DNA of 64,000 bases, taken from Hyphomonas adhaerens MHS-3 (GTDB taxonomy: Bacteria; Pseudomonadota; Alphaproteobacteria; Caulobacterales; Hyphomonadaceae). Shown in pieces: positions 1-8,935 of this stretch (positions are counted from its first letter, which is position 1; the number at the start of each line of letters is the position of its first letter). Below the pieces are notes generated by a model. It was not told where the DNA came from. It searched no databases and worked only from the letters and a program-made list of their open reading frames with translations. The translations under genes and the position numbers were made by a program. Location: positions 186,001 through 250,000 of the forward strand of contig NZ_ARYH01000003.1 in the NCBI RefSeq assembly GCF_000685235.1, in the 5' to 3' direction.

Positions 1-1812
1 TGGGCGAGCCTCGGCGTCGTCTGTGCCGCCATTTGTTTCTACATGATCGACCGCTGGTCGATGGAACTGGTCTCGGTCTGCGTCATCGCCGCACTGCTGG
101 TCCTGTTCACCCTGCCGGGCGCGCATGGCGAGGACGGCACCCCGATCAGTGCGCAGGACCTGCTCTCCGGATTCGGCAATCCGGCCCTGATCACCATCAT
201 GGCCCTGCTGGTCATCGGACAGGGCCTGTTCCAGACGGGCGCGCTCGAAGGCCCGACCAAGGCGCTGTTGTCCGGCTACGACCGGCGGCCGCGGATCACC
301 CTGCTGCTCGCCTTTCTCGCCGTGTTCGCGATCAGTGCCTTCGTCAACAATACGCCAATCGTGATCATGTTCCTGCCGGTGATGAGTGCCATCGCGCACC
401 GGATGAAATCCTCGGCATCGAAGCTGATGATGCCGCTGAGCTTCATTTCGATCTTCGCCGGGATGACCACGCTGATCGGGACATCGACCAACCTGCTGGC
501 CGCCGAAGCCTTCGACCGGCTCGAAGGCCGCCAGCTCGGCTTCTTCGAACAGTCGCCGATGGGCCTGCTCCTGGCCGGGGCCGGCATGATCTACCTGCTC
601 GTCTTCTCGCGCTTCCTGTTGCCCGTCCGCGAGGGCCTGACAGAAGACATCGCGCCGACCTCGTCGAAGCAGTTCCTGACCCAGATCGAAGTCACGCACG
701 GTCATTTCCTGGAAGGCAAGAAGCCCATCGCCGGCATGTTCACCGACCTGCCCGACATGACTGTGCGCATGATCCAGCGCGGCGAACGCGCCTTCCTGCC
801 GCCCTATGAAGACATCAAGCTGCGCCCCGGCGATCTTGTGATCGTCGCCGCCACGCGGGCGGCCCTGCAGAACGTCCTCGCCCGCCAGCCGGACTTCCTC
901 CAGCAAGTCTGGCAGTCTGCAGGCGGAGATCTGGACGACAGCGGCAAGCCGCGCCGCCTGTCCCTGACAGAAGCTGTCATCGCGCCCGGCTCGCGCATGG
1001 TGGGCCGCACGGTGGAAATGCTGGGCTTCCGCCGCCTCACCCGCGCCGTGACGCTGGGCATCCAGCGCCGCAGCCGCATGATTCGCACCAAGCTCGGCGA
1101 GATTCGCCTCGAATCCGGCGACACGCTCCTGCTGTGCGGCCCGCCTGACGCGTTCCTGGAAATGCGCCAGAGCCGCGACCTGATCCTGCTGGAATGGTCG
1201 CAGACCGAAATCCCGCTGACCACCAAGGCGCTGGCGGCCCGCATCATCTCTCTCGTCATGGTTGGCGCAGCGGCTTCCGGCGTGCTGTCGATCCTGCACG
1301 CTTCGGTGCTGGCGGCCGTGGCCATGCTTGTCACGGGCTGTCTCAATTACCGTCAGGCCAGCCGGTCCCTGGACCTGCGGATTTTCCTCGTCATCGGCGC
1401 CGCGCTGGCCATGGGCATGGCGCTGGAGAAGACCGGCGCAGCCTCCGCCATCGCCCATACTGTGGTCAATGTCGCCTCGCCCTATGGCACGCTGGCTGTC
1501 CTGTCGGCCCTGTTCCTGGCCGTGGCCATCCTCACCAACCTGCTTTCGAACGCCGCAACGGCCATTCTGTTCTCGCCGATTGCCCTGTCAGCGGCCCACG
1601 AGATGAACCTGAGCGACCCGCTGCCCTTCCTGCTGGCGGTCATATACGGTTCCAATTGTAGTTTCGCGACGCCGATCGCCTATCAGACGAACATGCTGGT
1701 CATGGGCCCCGGCCATTACCGTTTCGGGGACTTTGTCCGCTTCGGCGGACCGCTCGTTTTTGTGCTTTGGTGCGTGTTTACAGTCTTCGCCTCTTGGCGG
1801 TTCGATCTGTAA
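1..1812 (+). CDS. SLC13-type anion permease with TrkA-C (RCK_C) domains, 5' partial
   Basis: The frame is open from the first base of the window, so the gene probably begins upstream; the first ATG inside is at 43. Hydrophobic membrane segments flank a soluble middle part. From that ATG, SAFVNNTPIV (about residues 100-109) and GMTTLIGTSTNLL (about 140-152) are the loop motifs of SLC13/ArsB-superfamily permeases, and a matching pair (LTNLLSNAATA, YGSNCSFATP) lies in the C-terminal half. Two soluble repeats around residues 205-285 and 305-375, each with an (L/R)xxGD(L/T)(L/V) core, look like TrkA-C ligand-binding domains. This is the architecture of sodium-coupled sulfate or dicarboxylate carriers such as SAC1/YfbS; the substrate cannot be told. 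The next gene starts 16 bases downstream. Confidence 0.85.
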   Translation, partial: WASLGVVCAAICFYMIDRWSMELVSVCVIAALLVLFTLPGAHGEDGTPISAQDLLSGFGNPALITIMALLVIGQGLFQTGALEGPTKALLSGYDRRPRITLLLAFLAVFAISAFVNNTPIVIMFLPVMSAIAHRMKSSASKLMMPLSFISIFAGMTTLIGTSTNLLAAEAFDRLEGRQLGFFEQSPMGLLLAGAGMIYLLVFSRFLLPVREGLTEDIAPTSSKQFLTQIEVTHGHFLEGKKPIAGMFTDLPDMTVRMIQRGERAFLPPYEDIKLRPGDLVIVAATRAALQNVLARQPDFLQQVWQSAGGDLDDSGKPRRLSLTEAVIAPGSRMVGRTVEMLGFRRLTRAVTLGIQRRSRMIRTKLGEIRLESGDTLLLCGPPDAFLEMRQSRDLILLEWSQTEIPLTTKALAARIISLVMVGAAASGVLSILHASVLAAVAMLVTGCLNYRQASRSLDLRIFLVIGAALAMGMALEKTGAASAIAHTVVNVASPYGTLAVLSALFLAVAILTNLLSNAATAILFSPIALSAAHEMNLSDPLPFLLAVIYGSNCSFATPIAYQTNMLVMGPGHYRFGDFVRFGGPLVFVLWCVFTVFASWRFDL

Positions 1813-1828
1813 GTGTAGTGTCAGACAC

Positions 1829-2587
1829 ATGAAATTTACGGACTCGAAGATCCTGCCCCCCGGTCTGGAGCGTTCGTTGCGTTTTTACGTAACGAATCCG
1901 AGCCCTTGCCCGTACCTGCCAGGCAGGCGCGAGCGCAAAGCTTTCACGAATCTCTCGATCACCGAATCGGATCTCGTCCACAACCTGCTCAGCCAGTCGG
2001 GATTCCGGCGCAGCCAGACCATTGCCTACCGGCCGGCCTGCCCGCGCTGCAATGCCTGCCGCAGCGTGCGCGTGCCGACGCGGGATTTCATCCCGTCCCG
2101 CAATGACCGGCGGGCCATGCAGCGCAATGGCAGCCTCGTGCGCCACCAGGTCGAGGCTGAACCGACGCGGGAACAATACGCCCTGCTGAAGGCCTATCTG
2201 AATACGCGCCACGAAGGCGGCGGTATGTCGGACATGTCCTATCGCGACTATTCGGCCATGGTCGGCGAAAGCCCGGTGAAAAGCCTGATCTTCGAATACC
2301 GCGACGGGCCGGAAGAAGACGCGCCGCTGGTCGCCTGCTCGATCACCGATGTGCTGCATGACGGCTTCTCGATGGTCTACACATTCTTCGACCCGGATCT
2401 GGAGAGCCGCGGGCTCGGCCACTTCATGATCCTTGACCATATCCGGCATGCGCAGGACCTTGGCCTGCCGCACGTCTATCTGGGCTATTGGGTCAAGGGC
2501 AGCCCGAAAATGGATTACAAGCGCCGTTACAAACCGCTTGAGGTGCTCGACGGAGACCGGTGGAGACTGCTCCGCGACGACGAATAG
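1829..2587 (+). CDS. bpt: Aspartate/glutamate leucyltransferase (arginyltransferase family)
   Basis: The 252-residue product is the bacterial N-end-rule transferase Bpt, which moves leucine from Leu-tRNA onto proteins with N-terminal Asp or Glu so that ClpS/ClpAP degrade them. The ATE N-domain shows CPYLPGR (residues 27-33), the RxERKxFT stretch after it, and the cysteine cluster CPRCNACRS (71-79). The C-terminal part has the GNAT-like ATE_C ending YKRRYKPLEVL. An open frame continues 96 bases upstream, into the end of the permease gene, but MKFTDSKILPPG is the usual start of this family and fits the expected length. It is a cytosolic enzyme. Confidence 0.93.
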   Translation: MKFTDSKILPPGLERSLRFYVTNPSPCPYLPGRRERKAFTNLSITESDLVHNLLSQSGFRRSQTIAYRPACPRCNACRSVRVPTRDFIPSRNDRRAMQRNGSLVRHQVEAEPTREQYALLKAYLNTRHEGGGMSDMSYRDYSAMVGESPVKSLIFEYRDGPEEDAPLVACSITDVLHDGFSMVYTFFDPDLESRGLGHFMILDHIRHAQDLGLPHVYLGYWVKGSPKMDYKRRYKPLEVLDGDRWRLLRDDE

Positions 2588-2642
2588 GTCCGTAAAGAGA
2601 CCGGGTCCGGGGCACCTTGGCGGGTAATGGGGAAGGAAACGC

Positions 2643-3752
2643 ATGATCAACAGACGCAACCTCGTTGGCGCGGGTGTGCTCGGCCTTGGCGGCGCAGCCG
2701 CCGCCTTTGCCAATCCCAGCACCACACCGCTGGCCGGCACCCCGGCGATCACCCGCAACCGGCGCAAGCTGAACATGGTCACGACCTGGCCGAAAGGTCT
2801 GCCGGGCCTCGGTGAAGCGGCCGAGCGCGTCGCCCGCCGCATCATGGCCGAGACCGATGGCGTGATCGAGGTGAAGGTCTTCGCGGCCGGCGAACTGGTC
2901 CCGGCCTTTGAGTGTTTCGACGCCGTCGCGAACGGCTCGGCCGACATGTATCATGGCGCCGAATATTACTGGACGGCCAAATCCTCCGCCTACCCGTTCT
3001 TCACCGCCGTGCCGTTTGGCATGACGGCGCAGGAGATCATGGGCTGGATCGATTTCGGCGGCGGGCAGGAACTCTGGGATGAGTTGTCCGGCCAGTTCGG
3101 CGTGAAGGCCTTCCAGGCGGCCAATTCCGGCCACCAGATGGGCGGCTGGTTCCGCAAGGAGATCAACAGCCTCGACGATCTTGTCGGGCTCAAGATGCGT
3201 ATTCCGGGACAGGGCGGCGATGTGCTGCGCGCGCTTGGCGGCTCGTCCATCGCCATTCCGGGCGGAGAGATCTACCAGTCGCTGCAGACCGGCTCGATCG
3301 ACGCGACCGAATGGGTCGGCCCGTGGAACGACTATTATCTCGGCTTCTACCGGGAGGCGCCCTACTATTACGGCCCCGGCTTCCACGAGCCGGGCTCCAG
3401 CCTTGCCTGCGGCATCAACCGCCGTGTCTGGGACAGCTTCTCCCCCGGCGAACAGGCCGTCGTCAAAGCGGCGTGTGAAAGCGTGAACCACACCTCGCTC
3501 GGCGAATTCACCTATCAGAACTCGGTCCACCTCGACATGCTGGTCAACGAGCACGGCGTGCAGCTGCGCAGTTTCCCGCCGGAAGTCGTCACCGCCATGG
3601 CGGAAGCGGCATGGGATGTGCGGGCCGCCTCTGGCAAGGACGGCATCGAGAAGCGCATCTATGACAGTTTCGAAAAATCGCTGAAGCTGATGCGCGGCTG
3701 GTCCACCATTTCGGACGGCGCCTATTACGCCGCCCGCGACGCGAACAAATAG
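2643..3752 (+). CDS. dctP: TRAP transporter substrate-binding protein, DctP family
   Basis: This 369-residue periplasmic binding protein begins MINRRNLVGAG followed by an Ala/Gly-rich stretch, which looks like a twin-arginine (Tat) export signal. The mature part starts with KLNMVTTWPKGLPGLG and contains GAEYYWTAKSSAYPFF, similar to the TakP branch of DctP proteins that bind 2-oxo acids. GSIDATEWVGPWNDY near residue 220 matches the ligand-pocket strand of that branch. The start has an AAGGAA Shine-Dalgarno sequence about 6 bases upstream. It is the first gene of a four-gene unit (dctP-dctQ-dctM-aminotransferase). A 2-oxo acid or amino-acid-derived substrate is an inference from the TakP resemblance and from the linked aminotransferase. 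Confidence 0.9.
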   Translation: MINRRNLVGAGVLGLGGAAAAFANPSTTPLAGTPAITRNRRKLNMVTTWPKGLPGLGEAAERVARRIMAETDGVIEVKVFAAGELVPAFECFDAVANGSADMYHGAEYYWTAKSSAYPFFTAVPFGMTAQEIMGWIDFGGGQELWDELSGQFGVKAFQAANSGHQMGGWFRKEINSLDDLVGLKMRIPGQGGDVLRALGGSSIAIPGGEIYQSLQTGSIDATEWVGPWNDYYLGFYREAPYYYGPGFHEPGSSLACGINRRVWDSFSPGEQAVVKAACESVNHTSLGEFTYQNSVHLDMLVNEHGVQLRSFPPEVVTAMAEAAWDVRAASGKDGIEKRIYDSFEKSLKLMRGWSTISDGAYYAARDANK

Positions 3753-3766
3753 CCGGTCAGCCCGTC

Positions 3767-4435
3767 ATGGATCCGGCCTTCTTCCTTCACCTCGGCACAA
3801 TCCTGAAATGGGTGGGCATCGCCCTGCTGCCGGTCTTCCTGTTGCCGCTGATCACGCTGGTTGTGCCCGGCCTCGTGGAAGCGCTGGCCAAACGCGTCAG
3901 CGCGATCATCGACGCGATCAGCAGCATCGCCCTCGGCGGCGCGATTGCCAGCGCCTTGCTGCTGGTCCTCTTCCAGCTGTCCGTGGTCGTGCTGAGATAC
4001 ACCTATGGCATCAGCTTCACCTGGCTGAATGAGCTGGTGATCTATGCGTTCGCGGCGATGTTCATGCTGGGCGCGGCGGCGACGCTGCGTGATGACGGCC
4101 ATGTCCGGGTCGATATCCTGCGCCCGCGCTTCGGCGCCGATGGCCGCAACTGGATCGAACTGGCGGGGATCTATTTCTTCCTCTTCCCGATCTGTATCCG
4201 CCTCCTGACGACCGGTGAGCAAGGCCTCGCCCGCGCCTGGTCGCTGTTCGAAGGCTCCAGCGAGTCCGACGGCCTGCCCTTCCTCTACCTGTTCAAGACG
4301 CTGGTGCCGGCCTTTGCCGTGCTGATGCTGGCCCAGGGCGTGTCGGAAGCGCTGAAGGCGGCCCTGCGCCTGACCGGCAAGCTGGAGAATGAAGTTCCTG
4401 CCACCTCCGAGACGGAGAGCGCTCATGGAGCTTGA
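3767..4435 (+). CDS. dctQ: TRAP transporter small permease subunit, DctQ family
   Basis: The 222-residue protein has an N-terminal membrane segment (LFLHLG...LLPLITLVV) and the DctQ core around residues 60-190, with TYGISFTWLNELVIYAF and DDGHVRVDILRPRF, the conserved WxxE and GHVRVD motifs of small TRAP subunits. It partners the large permease DctM in the inner membrane. It starts 14 bases after dctP stops and overlaps dctM by 11 bases, so the two permease subunits are probably translationally coupled. It is longer than the roughly 160-residue family norm because of the extra N-terminal helix, typical of TakQ-like members. Confidence 0.88.
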   Translation: MDPAFFLHLGTILKWVGIALLPVFLLPLITLVVPGLVEALAKRVSAIIDAISSIALGGAIASALLLVLFQLSVVVLRYTYGISFTWLNELVIYAFAAMFMLGAAATLRDDGHVRVDILRPRFGADGRNWIELAGIYFFLFPICIRLLTTGEQGLARAWSLFEGSSESDGLPFLYLFKTLVPAFAVLMLAQGVSEALKAALRLTGKLENEVPATSETESAHGA

Positions 4436-6008
4436 GATCATCCTCGCCCTGCTCATGTTCGCCAGCGCCATCGGTGCGCTGCTGATGGGCTATCCCGTGG
4501 CGCTGACCCTTGGCGGCACCGCGCTGATCTATGCCCTGATCGGCATCGGCCTCGGCGTGTTCCCGGAACCGATGCTGCGCTCCCTGCCCAGCCGGATCCA
4601 GGGCGGCTCGATCATGCAGAACACGACGCTGATTGCCGTGCCCCTGTTCGTGCTGATGGGCGTGGTGCTCGAACGCTCGCACGTGGCCGAAGACCTGCTG
4701 CACATCGCCAGCCGGATGCTGGGCAAGCTGAATGGCGGGCTTGGCTATGCTGTCGTCCTGGTCGGCGCGCTGCTGGCGGCCTCTACCGGCATTGTCGGCG
4801 CGACCGTGATCACCATGTCGCTGATCGCCCTGCCGTCGATGCTGAAGCAGGGCTATGACCCGCGCCTTGCCAGCGGCACGATCGCTGCGTCCGGCACGCT
4901 CGGCCAGATCATCCCGCCCTCCATCGTGCTGATCCTGCTGGCGGATGCCGTGTCCAACGCGGCCAGCCAGGCCAGCCTGTCGGGCGGCGGCAAGTCGCTC
5001 GTCGTCTCCGTGGGAGACCTGTTCGCAGGCGCGCTGATCCCCGGCCTCCTGCTGGTTGGGCTCTACCTCGCCTGGATCGCCTTCAACGCCGTGACCAAGC
5101 CCAATCGCTGCCCGGCCGTGACCGTGGACGACGACACCGCCCCGCTGACCTTCAAGGAAGTCGCCTTCGGGTTCGGGGCGCCGCTGGCCCTCATCTTCGC
5201 CGTGCTGGGCGCCATCCTCGGCGGCATTGCCCCGCCCACCGAAGCCGCCGCCATCGGCGCGGCCGGGGCCATCCTTCTGGCCGGCCTGCGTCTCTCCCGC
5301 GAGACCAGCAGCCGCCTGACGCCGGTCATCATGGCCGGCCTGATCAGCCTGATCCTCGTCCTTGTCGTGCGCAACACGATGGATTTGCGTCTCGGTGTGG
5401 AAGACATGAGCGCGGCCAACACGGCGGGGGTGGTCGTCACCCTGCTCGCCACGCTGATCTTCTTCGCCGCCATCGGCGCGGGCCTGCTGGTGCTGCGCCG
5501 GATGCGCCAGCTGATGCCGGCGCTGAAATCGGCCACGCATATCACATCAATGGTCTTCCTCATCCTGATCGGCGCCTCGCTGTTCAGTCTCGTCTTCCGC
5601 GGTTTCGGCGGCGACGACATCGTGAAGGACGTGCTGCACGCCATGCCGGGCGGGCGCTGGGGCGCGCTGCTGATGACCATGATCGTCATGTTTGTGCTGG
5701 GCTTCTTCCTCGACTTCATCGAGATCGTGTTCGTGGTCGTGCCGCTGGTCGCCCCGCCGCTGATCCTGCTCGGCTTCGACCCGGTCTGGCTGGCCATCCT
5801 GATGGCGCTGAACCTGCAGACCAGCTTCCTGACCCCGCCCTTCGGCTTCGCCCTGTTCTACCTGCGCGGCGCCGCCCCGCCCGAAGTCACCACGATGCAG
5901 ATATGGCGCGGGGCCATCCCGTTCATCATGCTGCAGCTGATCATGATCGCGCTGGTCGCCACCCTGCCGGGCCTTGCCACCTGGCTCCCCTCCCTCGTCG
6001 CCAAGTAA
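4425..6008 (+). CDS. dctM: TRAP transporter large permease subunit, DctM family
   Basis: The 527-residue polytopic protein starts MELEIILALLMF; an ATG 36 bases upstream is also in frame, but this one has GGAG about 8 bases before it and gives the normal N-terminus. Family motifs include GGSIMQNTTLIAVPLFVLMG, the ASTGIVGATVITMS loop and GTLGQIIPPSIVLILLAD. The C-terminal half has FLDFIEIVFVVVPLVAPP and LNLQTSFLTPPFGFALFYL. Large TRAP subunits are usually about 430 residues; the extra length lies in a middle insertion (about residues 215-330), as in TakM-like proteins. It carries out sodium-coupled substrate translocation with DctQ. The aminotransferase start follows 22 bases after its stop. 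Confidence 0.9.
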   Translation: MELEIILALLMFASAIGALLMGYPVALTLGGTALIYALIGIGLGVFPEPMLRSLPSRIQGGSIMQNTTLIAVPLFVLMGVVLERSHVAEDLLHIASRMLGKLNGGLGYAVVLVGALLAASTGIVGATVITMSLIALPSMLKQGYDPRLASGTIAASGTLGQIIPPSIVLILLADAVSNAASQASLSGGGKSLVVSVGDLFAGALIPGLLLVGLYLAWIAFNAVTKPNRCPAVTVDDDTAPLTFKEVAFGFGAPLALIFAVLGAILGGIAPPTEAAAIGAAGAILLAGLRLSRETSSRLTPVIMAGLISLILVLVVRNTMDLRLGVEDMSAANTAGVVVTLLATLIFFAAIGAGLLVLRRMRQLMPALKSATHITSMVFLILIGASLFSLVFRGFGGDDIVKDVLHAMPGGRWGALLMTMIVMFVLGFFLDFIEIVFVVVPLVAPPLILLGFDPVWLAILMALNLQTSFLTPPFGFALFYLRGAAPPEVTTMQIWRGAIPFIMLQLIMIALVATLPGLATWLPSLVAK

Positions 6009-6030
6009 ACCACCAAGAAGTATTTCTCCC

Positions 6031-7158
6031 ATGGGACAAGACATCGATCCGTTCCGCGCGATCACGATTTCCAAACGCGCGCATGAACTGAAGGAAGAAG
6101 GCCGCAGCATCCTGCATATGGAGTTCGGCCAGCCCTCCACACCGGCGCCGAAAGCCGCCATCGCCCGCAGCCACGAAGTGCTGGACACAGACCCGATGGG
6201 CTATTGGGAAAGCCAGCCCCTGAAGGCGCGCATCTGCCAGCACTACAAGGACATGTACGGCGTGGACCTGACGCCCGGGCGCCTGGCCATCACGAACGGT
6301 GCCTCGCCTGCCCTCGTGCTGGCGCTGGCCACGGCCTTCTCGCCGGGCGACCGCATCGCCTTTGCCCGGCCGGGCTATGTCGCCTATCGCAACACGGTCC
6401 GCGCCCTGAACTTTGAAGGCGTGGAAATCGCCTGCGGGGAAGACACGCGCTACCAGTTGTCCGCCGCCGCCCTCGACGCGCTGGACCCGGCGCCGCAGGG
6501 CGTCATCATCGCCAGCCCCGCGAACCCGACCGGCACGATCATCCCGGCCTCGGAACTTGCCGCCATCGCCGATGTTGCCAAGGCCAAGGGCATCCGCATC
6601 ATTTCAGACGAGATCTATCACGGGCTGAGTTTCGGCCCGGAGATCCACTCCATGCTGGAATATGCGCCGGACGCCTTCATCGTGAACTCCTTCTCGAAAT
6701 ACTTTTCCATGGCGCCGTGGCGGCTTGGCTGGCTGGTCTCTCCGCCGGACATGGCCCGCCGCACCGGCGCCTATATCGGCAACCTGTTCCTCACCGCCCC
6801 CTCGCTGTCCCAGCATGCCGGGCTTGCGGCCATGGATGCGCGCGAGGAACTGGACGGCCATGTCGAGGTCTACCGCCGCAACCGCGAACTCATGCTGGAA
6901 GCGCTGCCAAAGCTCGGCCTCGAAAAGATCGCCCCGCCGGATGGCGCCTTCTATGTCTATGCCGATGTTTCGCGCTACACAGACGACAGCCTCGCCTTCT
7001 GCCTGAAGCTGCTGGAAGAGACGGGCGTCGCCACTGCGCCGGGCGTCGACTTCGACCCCGTCGACGGCAAGCACTTCATGCGCTTCTCCTTCGCGCTCTC
7101 CACGCCGCAAATCGAGGAAGCGATCGACCGGCTGGTTCCGTGGTTCAGCAAACTATAG
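6031..7158 (+). CDS. Class I/II pyridoxal-phosphate aminotransferase
   Basis: The 375-residue protein is a fold-type I aminotransferase. It shows the ANPTG motif (Asn165), SDEIYHGL with the PLP-ring aspartate Asp193 and Tyr196, SFSKYFSM with Schiff-base Lys223, and the RLGW motif (Arg231). The C-terminal RFSFA contains the arginine that binds the substrate carboxylate. It probably interconverts an amino acid and its 2-oxo acid; the amino-acid specificity cannot be read from sequence. The open frame extends 57 bases upstream into dctM, but ATG 6031 is the natural start just past dctM. Position in the TRAP unit suggests it metabolises the imported compound. Confidence 0.88.
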   Translation: MGQDIDPFRAITISKRAHELKEEGRSILHMEFGQPSTPAPKAAIARSHEVLDTDPMGYWESQPLKARICQHYKDMYGVDLTPGRLAITNGASPALVLALATAFSPGDRIAFARPGYVAYRNTVRALNFEGVEIACGEDTRYQLSAAALDALDPAPQGVIIASPANPTGTIIPASELAAIADVAKAKGIRIISDEIYHGLSFGPEIHSMLEYAPDAFIVNSFSKYFSMAPWRLGWLVSPPDMARRTGAYIGNLFLTAPSLSQHAGLAAMDAREELDGHVEVYRRNRELMLEALPKLGLEKIAPPDGAFYVYADVSRYTDDSLAFCLKLLEETGVATAPGVDFDPVDGKHFMRFSFALSTPQIEEAIDRLVPWFSKL

Positions 7159-7183
7159 TCCGGCTTAGTCCGGTATAGTCATG
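7154..7183. repeat. Three imperfect tandem 10-base repeats
   Basis: TATAGTCCGG (7154-7163), CTTAGTCCGG (7164-7173) and TATAGTCATG (7174-7183) follow each other directly and start within the last codons of the aminotransferase gene. A further exact TATAGTCCGG occurs at 7357-7366, just before a possible small gene. No function is evident; chance duplication by slippage is possible. Confidence 0.5.
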
Positions 7184-7369
7184 GCTTGTCATGCATGGTC
7201 ATGGCTTCGACGGTTTTTGTTCTGTGGACGTCATCCCCAAGCCGCTGCGCGGACGAGGATGACGCAAGCAGGTACGTATCCACCAGCCAGGCGACCCAAA
7301 CCTGCCGTAACCACACACCCAAAAAGAAACTTATCCAACACCTCCGTGGCCTGACGTATAGTCCGGCAC

Positions 7370-7747
7370 ATGTCACTCTTTCATCCACCCGCAGGCTTTC
7401 CGCCGCACCTTACGTATTTCTGGCCCATGATCTGGGTCCAGGTGCTGCTGCTTCGCGCAGCGGTGCGGGCCGCCTATGGAAGAGGCGTGCAGTACCATTG
7501 GAGCGTCTCACCGAATGGGCGCGTATTCCTGACGAGCATTGACTGGATGCCGTCGCAGAAGCGCGAACGGCAAAGTCTGACACCGTCGCCGTATCCGAAT
7601 GCCCGGCTTGCCACGGCCTGCGACGGCACGGCCATGCAGCCCTCCTATAATCGGTTCGATGTGCGCCCTGACCGCCTTGCTGCGTTTCGGGCGCCGTGCG
7701 GAGGCGTGCCCGCGTCTTCGCGAAACCTGCCTCTGCCGGAAACCTGA
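7370..7747 (+). CDS. Hypothetical protein, possibly decayed at the C-terminus
   Basis: I do not recognise this 125-residue product with certainty. The first 60 or so residues look protein-like (FWPMIWVQVLLLRAAVRAAY, YHWSVSPNGRVFLTSIDW) with a hydrophobic helix and a plausible beta-hairpin. The last 35 or so (RLAAFRAPCGGVPASSRN) look like translation of non-coding DNA, so the gene may be truncated or frameshifted around 7640. The ATG has no strong Shine-Dalgarno sequence. It lies alone between the aminotransferase and the convergent lipoprotein gene, and base composition is mixed. An antisense frame at 7410-7784 is less protein-like. The 211 bases before it (7159-7369) hold only the short repeats; 7748-7817 holds nothing I recognise. 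Confidence 0.4.
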   Translation: MSLFHPPAGFPPHLTYFWPMIWVQVLLLRAAVRAAYGRGVQYHWSVSPNGRVFLTSIDWMPSQKRERQSLTPSPYPNARLATACDGTAMQPSYNRFDVRPDRLAAFRAPCGGVPASSRNLPLPET

Positions 7748-7817
7748 CGCAGAGATGCTTTCGAAAACTTAGCCTGCCGACCAAGCGCCTTTACGGGCGT
7801 CGCGCGCGCTGGCCAGC

Positions 7818-8177
7818 CTATTCCGTCTCGCCGCAATCATAATCGGCGATCGCACCGCCATCCGCCGTGCGCGCCACCGACACGAGCGTGCAGCCTTCCG
7901 GCGCAGCAGCTTTGGCGGCGGCTTCAAGGTCTGCCTCGGCTGGCGGGCCGGCGCTGGCGATATTGAAATTGCCGTCGGTCTTGACCGAGAATTTCAGCTT
8001 GAATCCCTGCCCTTCGGCGGGCGCCGCGTAGAACTGGTAATTGCCGCCATAGACATTCTGCGGCGCCAGGCCGTTCCAGCTCGACGCGCTCCAGCCGGCG
8101 CTGCTGGCGCCGGAGGCACAGCCGGATACAAGGACGGCGACAGTCAGGACTGCCGCCGATCCGATAAATCTTTTCAT
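7818..8177 (-). CDS. Small predicted lipoprotein
   Basis: The 119-residue product starts MKRFIGSAAVLTVAVLVSGC, an export signal with lipobox LVSGC (lipidated Cys20), so it should sit in the envelope. A strong GGGAGGTG Shine-Dalgarno sequence precedes this ATG; an upstream in-frame start would spoil the signal. The mature part has no recognised domain; an FKLKFSVKTDGNFNIAS strand and a C-terminal ADYDCGE with two cysteines (CTLV, YDCG) that could form a disulfide are visible. It lies 46 bases downstream of lemA on the same strand and may be co-transcribed. Function unknown. Confidence 0.75.
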   Translation of the reverse strand: MKRFIGSAAVLTVAVLVSGCASGASSAGWSASSWNGLAPQNVYGGNYQFYAAPAEGQGFKLKFSVKTDGNFNIASAGPPAEADLEAAAKAAAPEGCTLVSVARTADGGAIADYDCGETE

Positions 8178-8223
8178 GGTCACCTCCCGTGTTCGGCAGG
8201 AGATTAACACATTCGGCAGGCGC

Positions 8224-8778
8224 CTAGAACTTCACTTCCGGCGGTGTGCTGAGCGCCTCGCGGCCTTCGACGCCGACATCGAAGAAGTCGCGGCCTTCGA
8301 AATTGAACATGCCGGCAATGATGGAGCCCGGGAACTGTTCGCGGGAGGTGTTGTAGTCCTGAACCGCCGAATTGTAGAAGCGGCGCGCGGCGGCCAGCTT
8401 GTCCTCAATGGAGGACAGCTCGTTCTGCAACTGGATGAAGTTCTGGTTGGCCTTCAGGTCGGGATAGGCTTCGGCGAGGGCGAACAGCTTGCCCAGCGAC
8501 GCGGTCAGCATGCCCTCGGCCTGGCTCATTTCGGAGGGGGTCGACGCACTTTGCGCGGCGTTGCGGGCCTCGATCACCTGCTGGAAGGTTTCCTGCTCGT
8601 GCTTGGCATAGCCTTTGACCGTTTCCACGAGGTTCGGGATCAGGTTCTGGCGCTGTTTCAGCTGCACATCAACGTCGGCAAAGGCCTGGTTGACCCGCTG
8701 CCGCTTCATCACCAACCCGTTGTAGATCAGGATGATAAAGCCGATAATGGCGACGATAATGCCAAGCGCAATAAGCAT
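8224..8778 (-). CDS. lemA: LemA family protein
   Basis: The 184-residue protein has one N-terminal membrane helix (LIALGIIVAIIGFIILIYNGLV) and a long helical domain with the LemA signatures RQRVNQAFADVDVQLKQR, NLIPNLVETVKGYA and YPDLKANQNFIQLQNELSS. LemA proteins are membrane-anchored coiled-coil proteins of unclear biochemical role, often beside a TPM-domain protein (YgcG type). Here no TPM gene is adjacent; the companion is a small lipoprotein. The C-terminal VEGREALSTPPEVKF is the usual LemA tail. The start ATG follows a GGAGGG sequence. Confidence 0.92.
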   Translation of the reverse strand: MLIALGIIVAIIGFIILIYNGLVMKRQRVNQAFADVDVQLKQRQNLIPNLVETVKGYAKHEQETFQQVIEARNAAQSASTPSEMSQAEGMLTASLGKLFALAEAYPDLKANQNFIQLQNELSSIEDKLAAARRFYNSAVQDYNTSREQFPGSIIAGMFNFEGRDFFDVGVEGREALSTPPEVKF

Positions 8779-8935
8779 GGGTGTCCCTCCGGAAAGCCTT
8801 GTGTCTCAACGCCTAAACGGCACCGCGACATCGCGCAAGTGAAAGCCCGCCAGCATTGGCGAAGCCGGGGCGATATGCATGCTTGACCATCGGGCCCTGT
8901 TTGGCCACGCATGGAAAACCGCAGAGGATCCCGTC

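Noticed and set aside
4293..5540. Long open frame on the minus strand opposite dctQ/dctM
   Set aside because: It is rich in Arg/Gln/His/Asp with no domain, the shadow of a G+C-rich membrane-protein gene on the other strand.
7410..7784. Minus-strand frame overlapping the possible small gene at 7370-7747
   Set aside because: Its translation is Arg/Thr/Ala-rich without any structure-like pattern; the plus frame is the better candidate.
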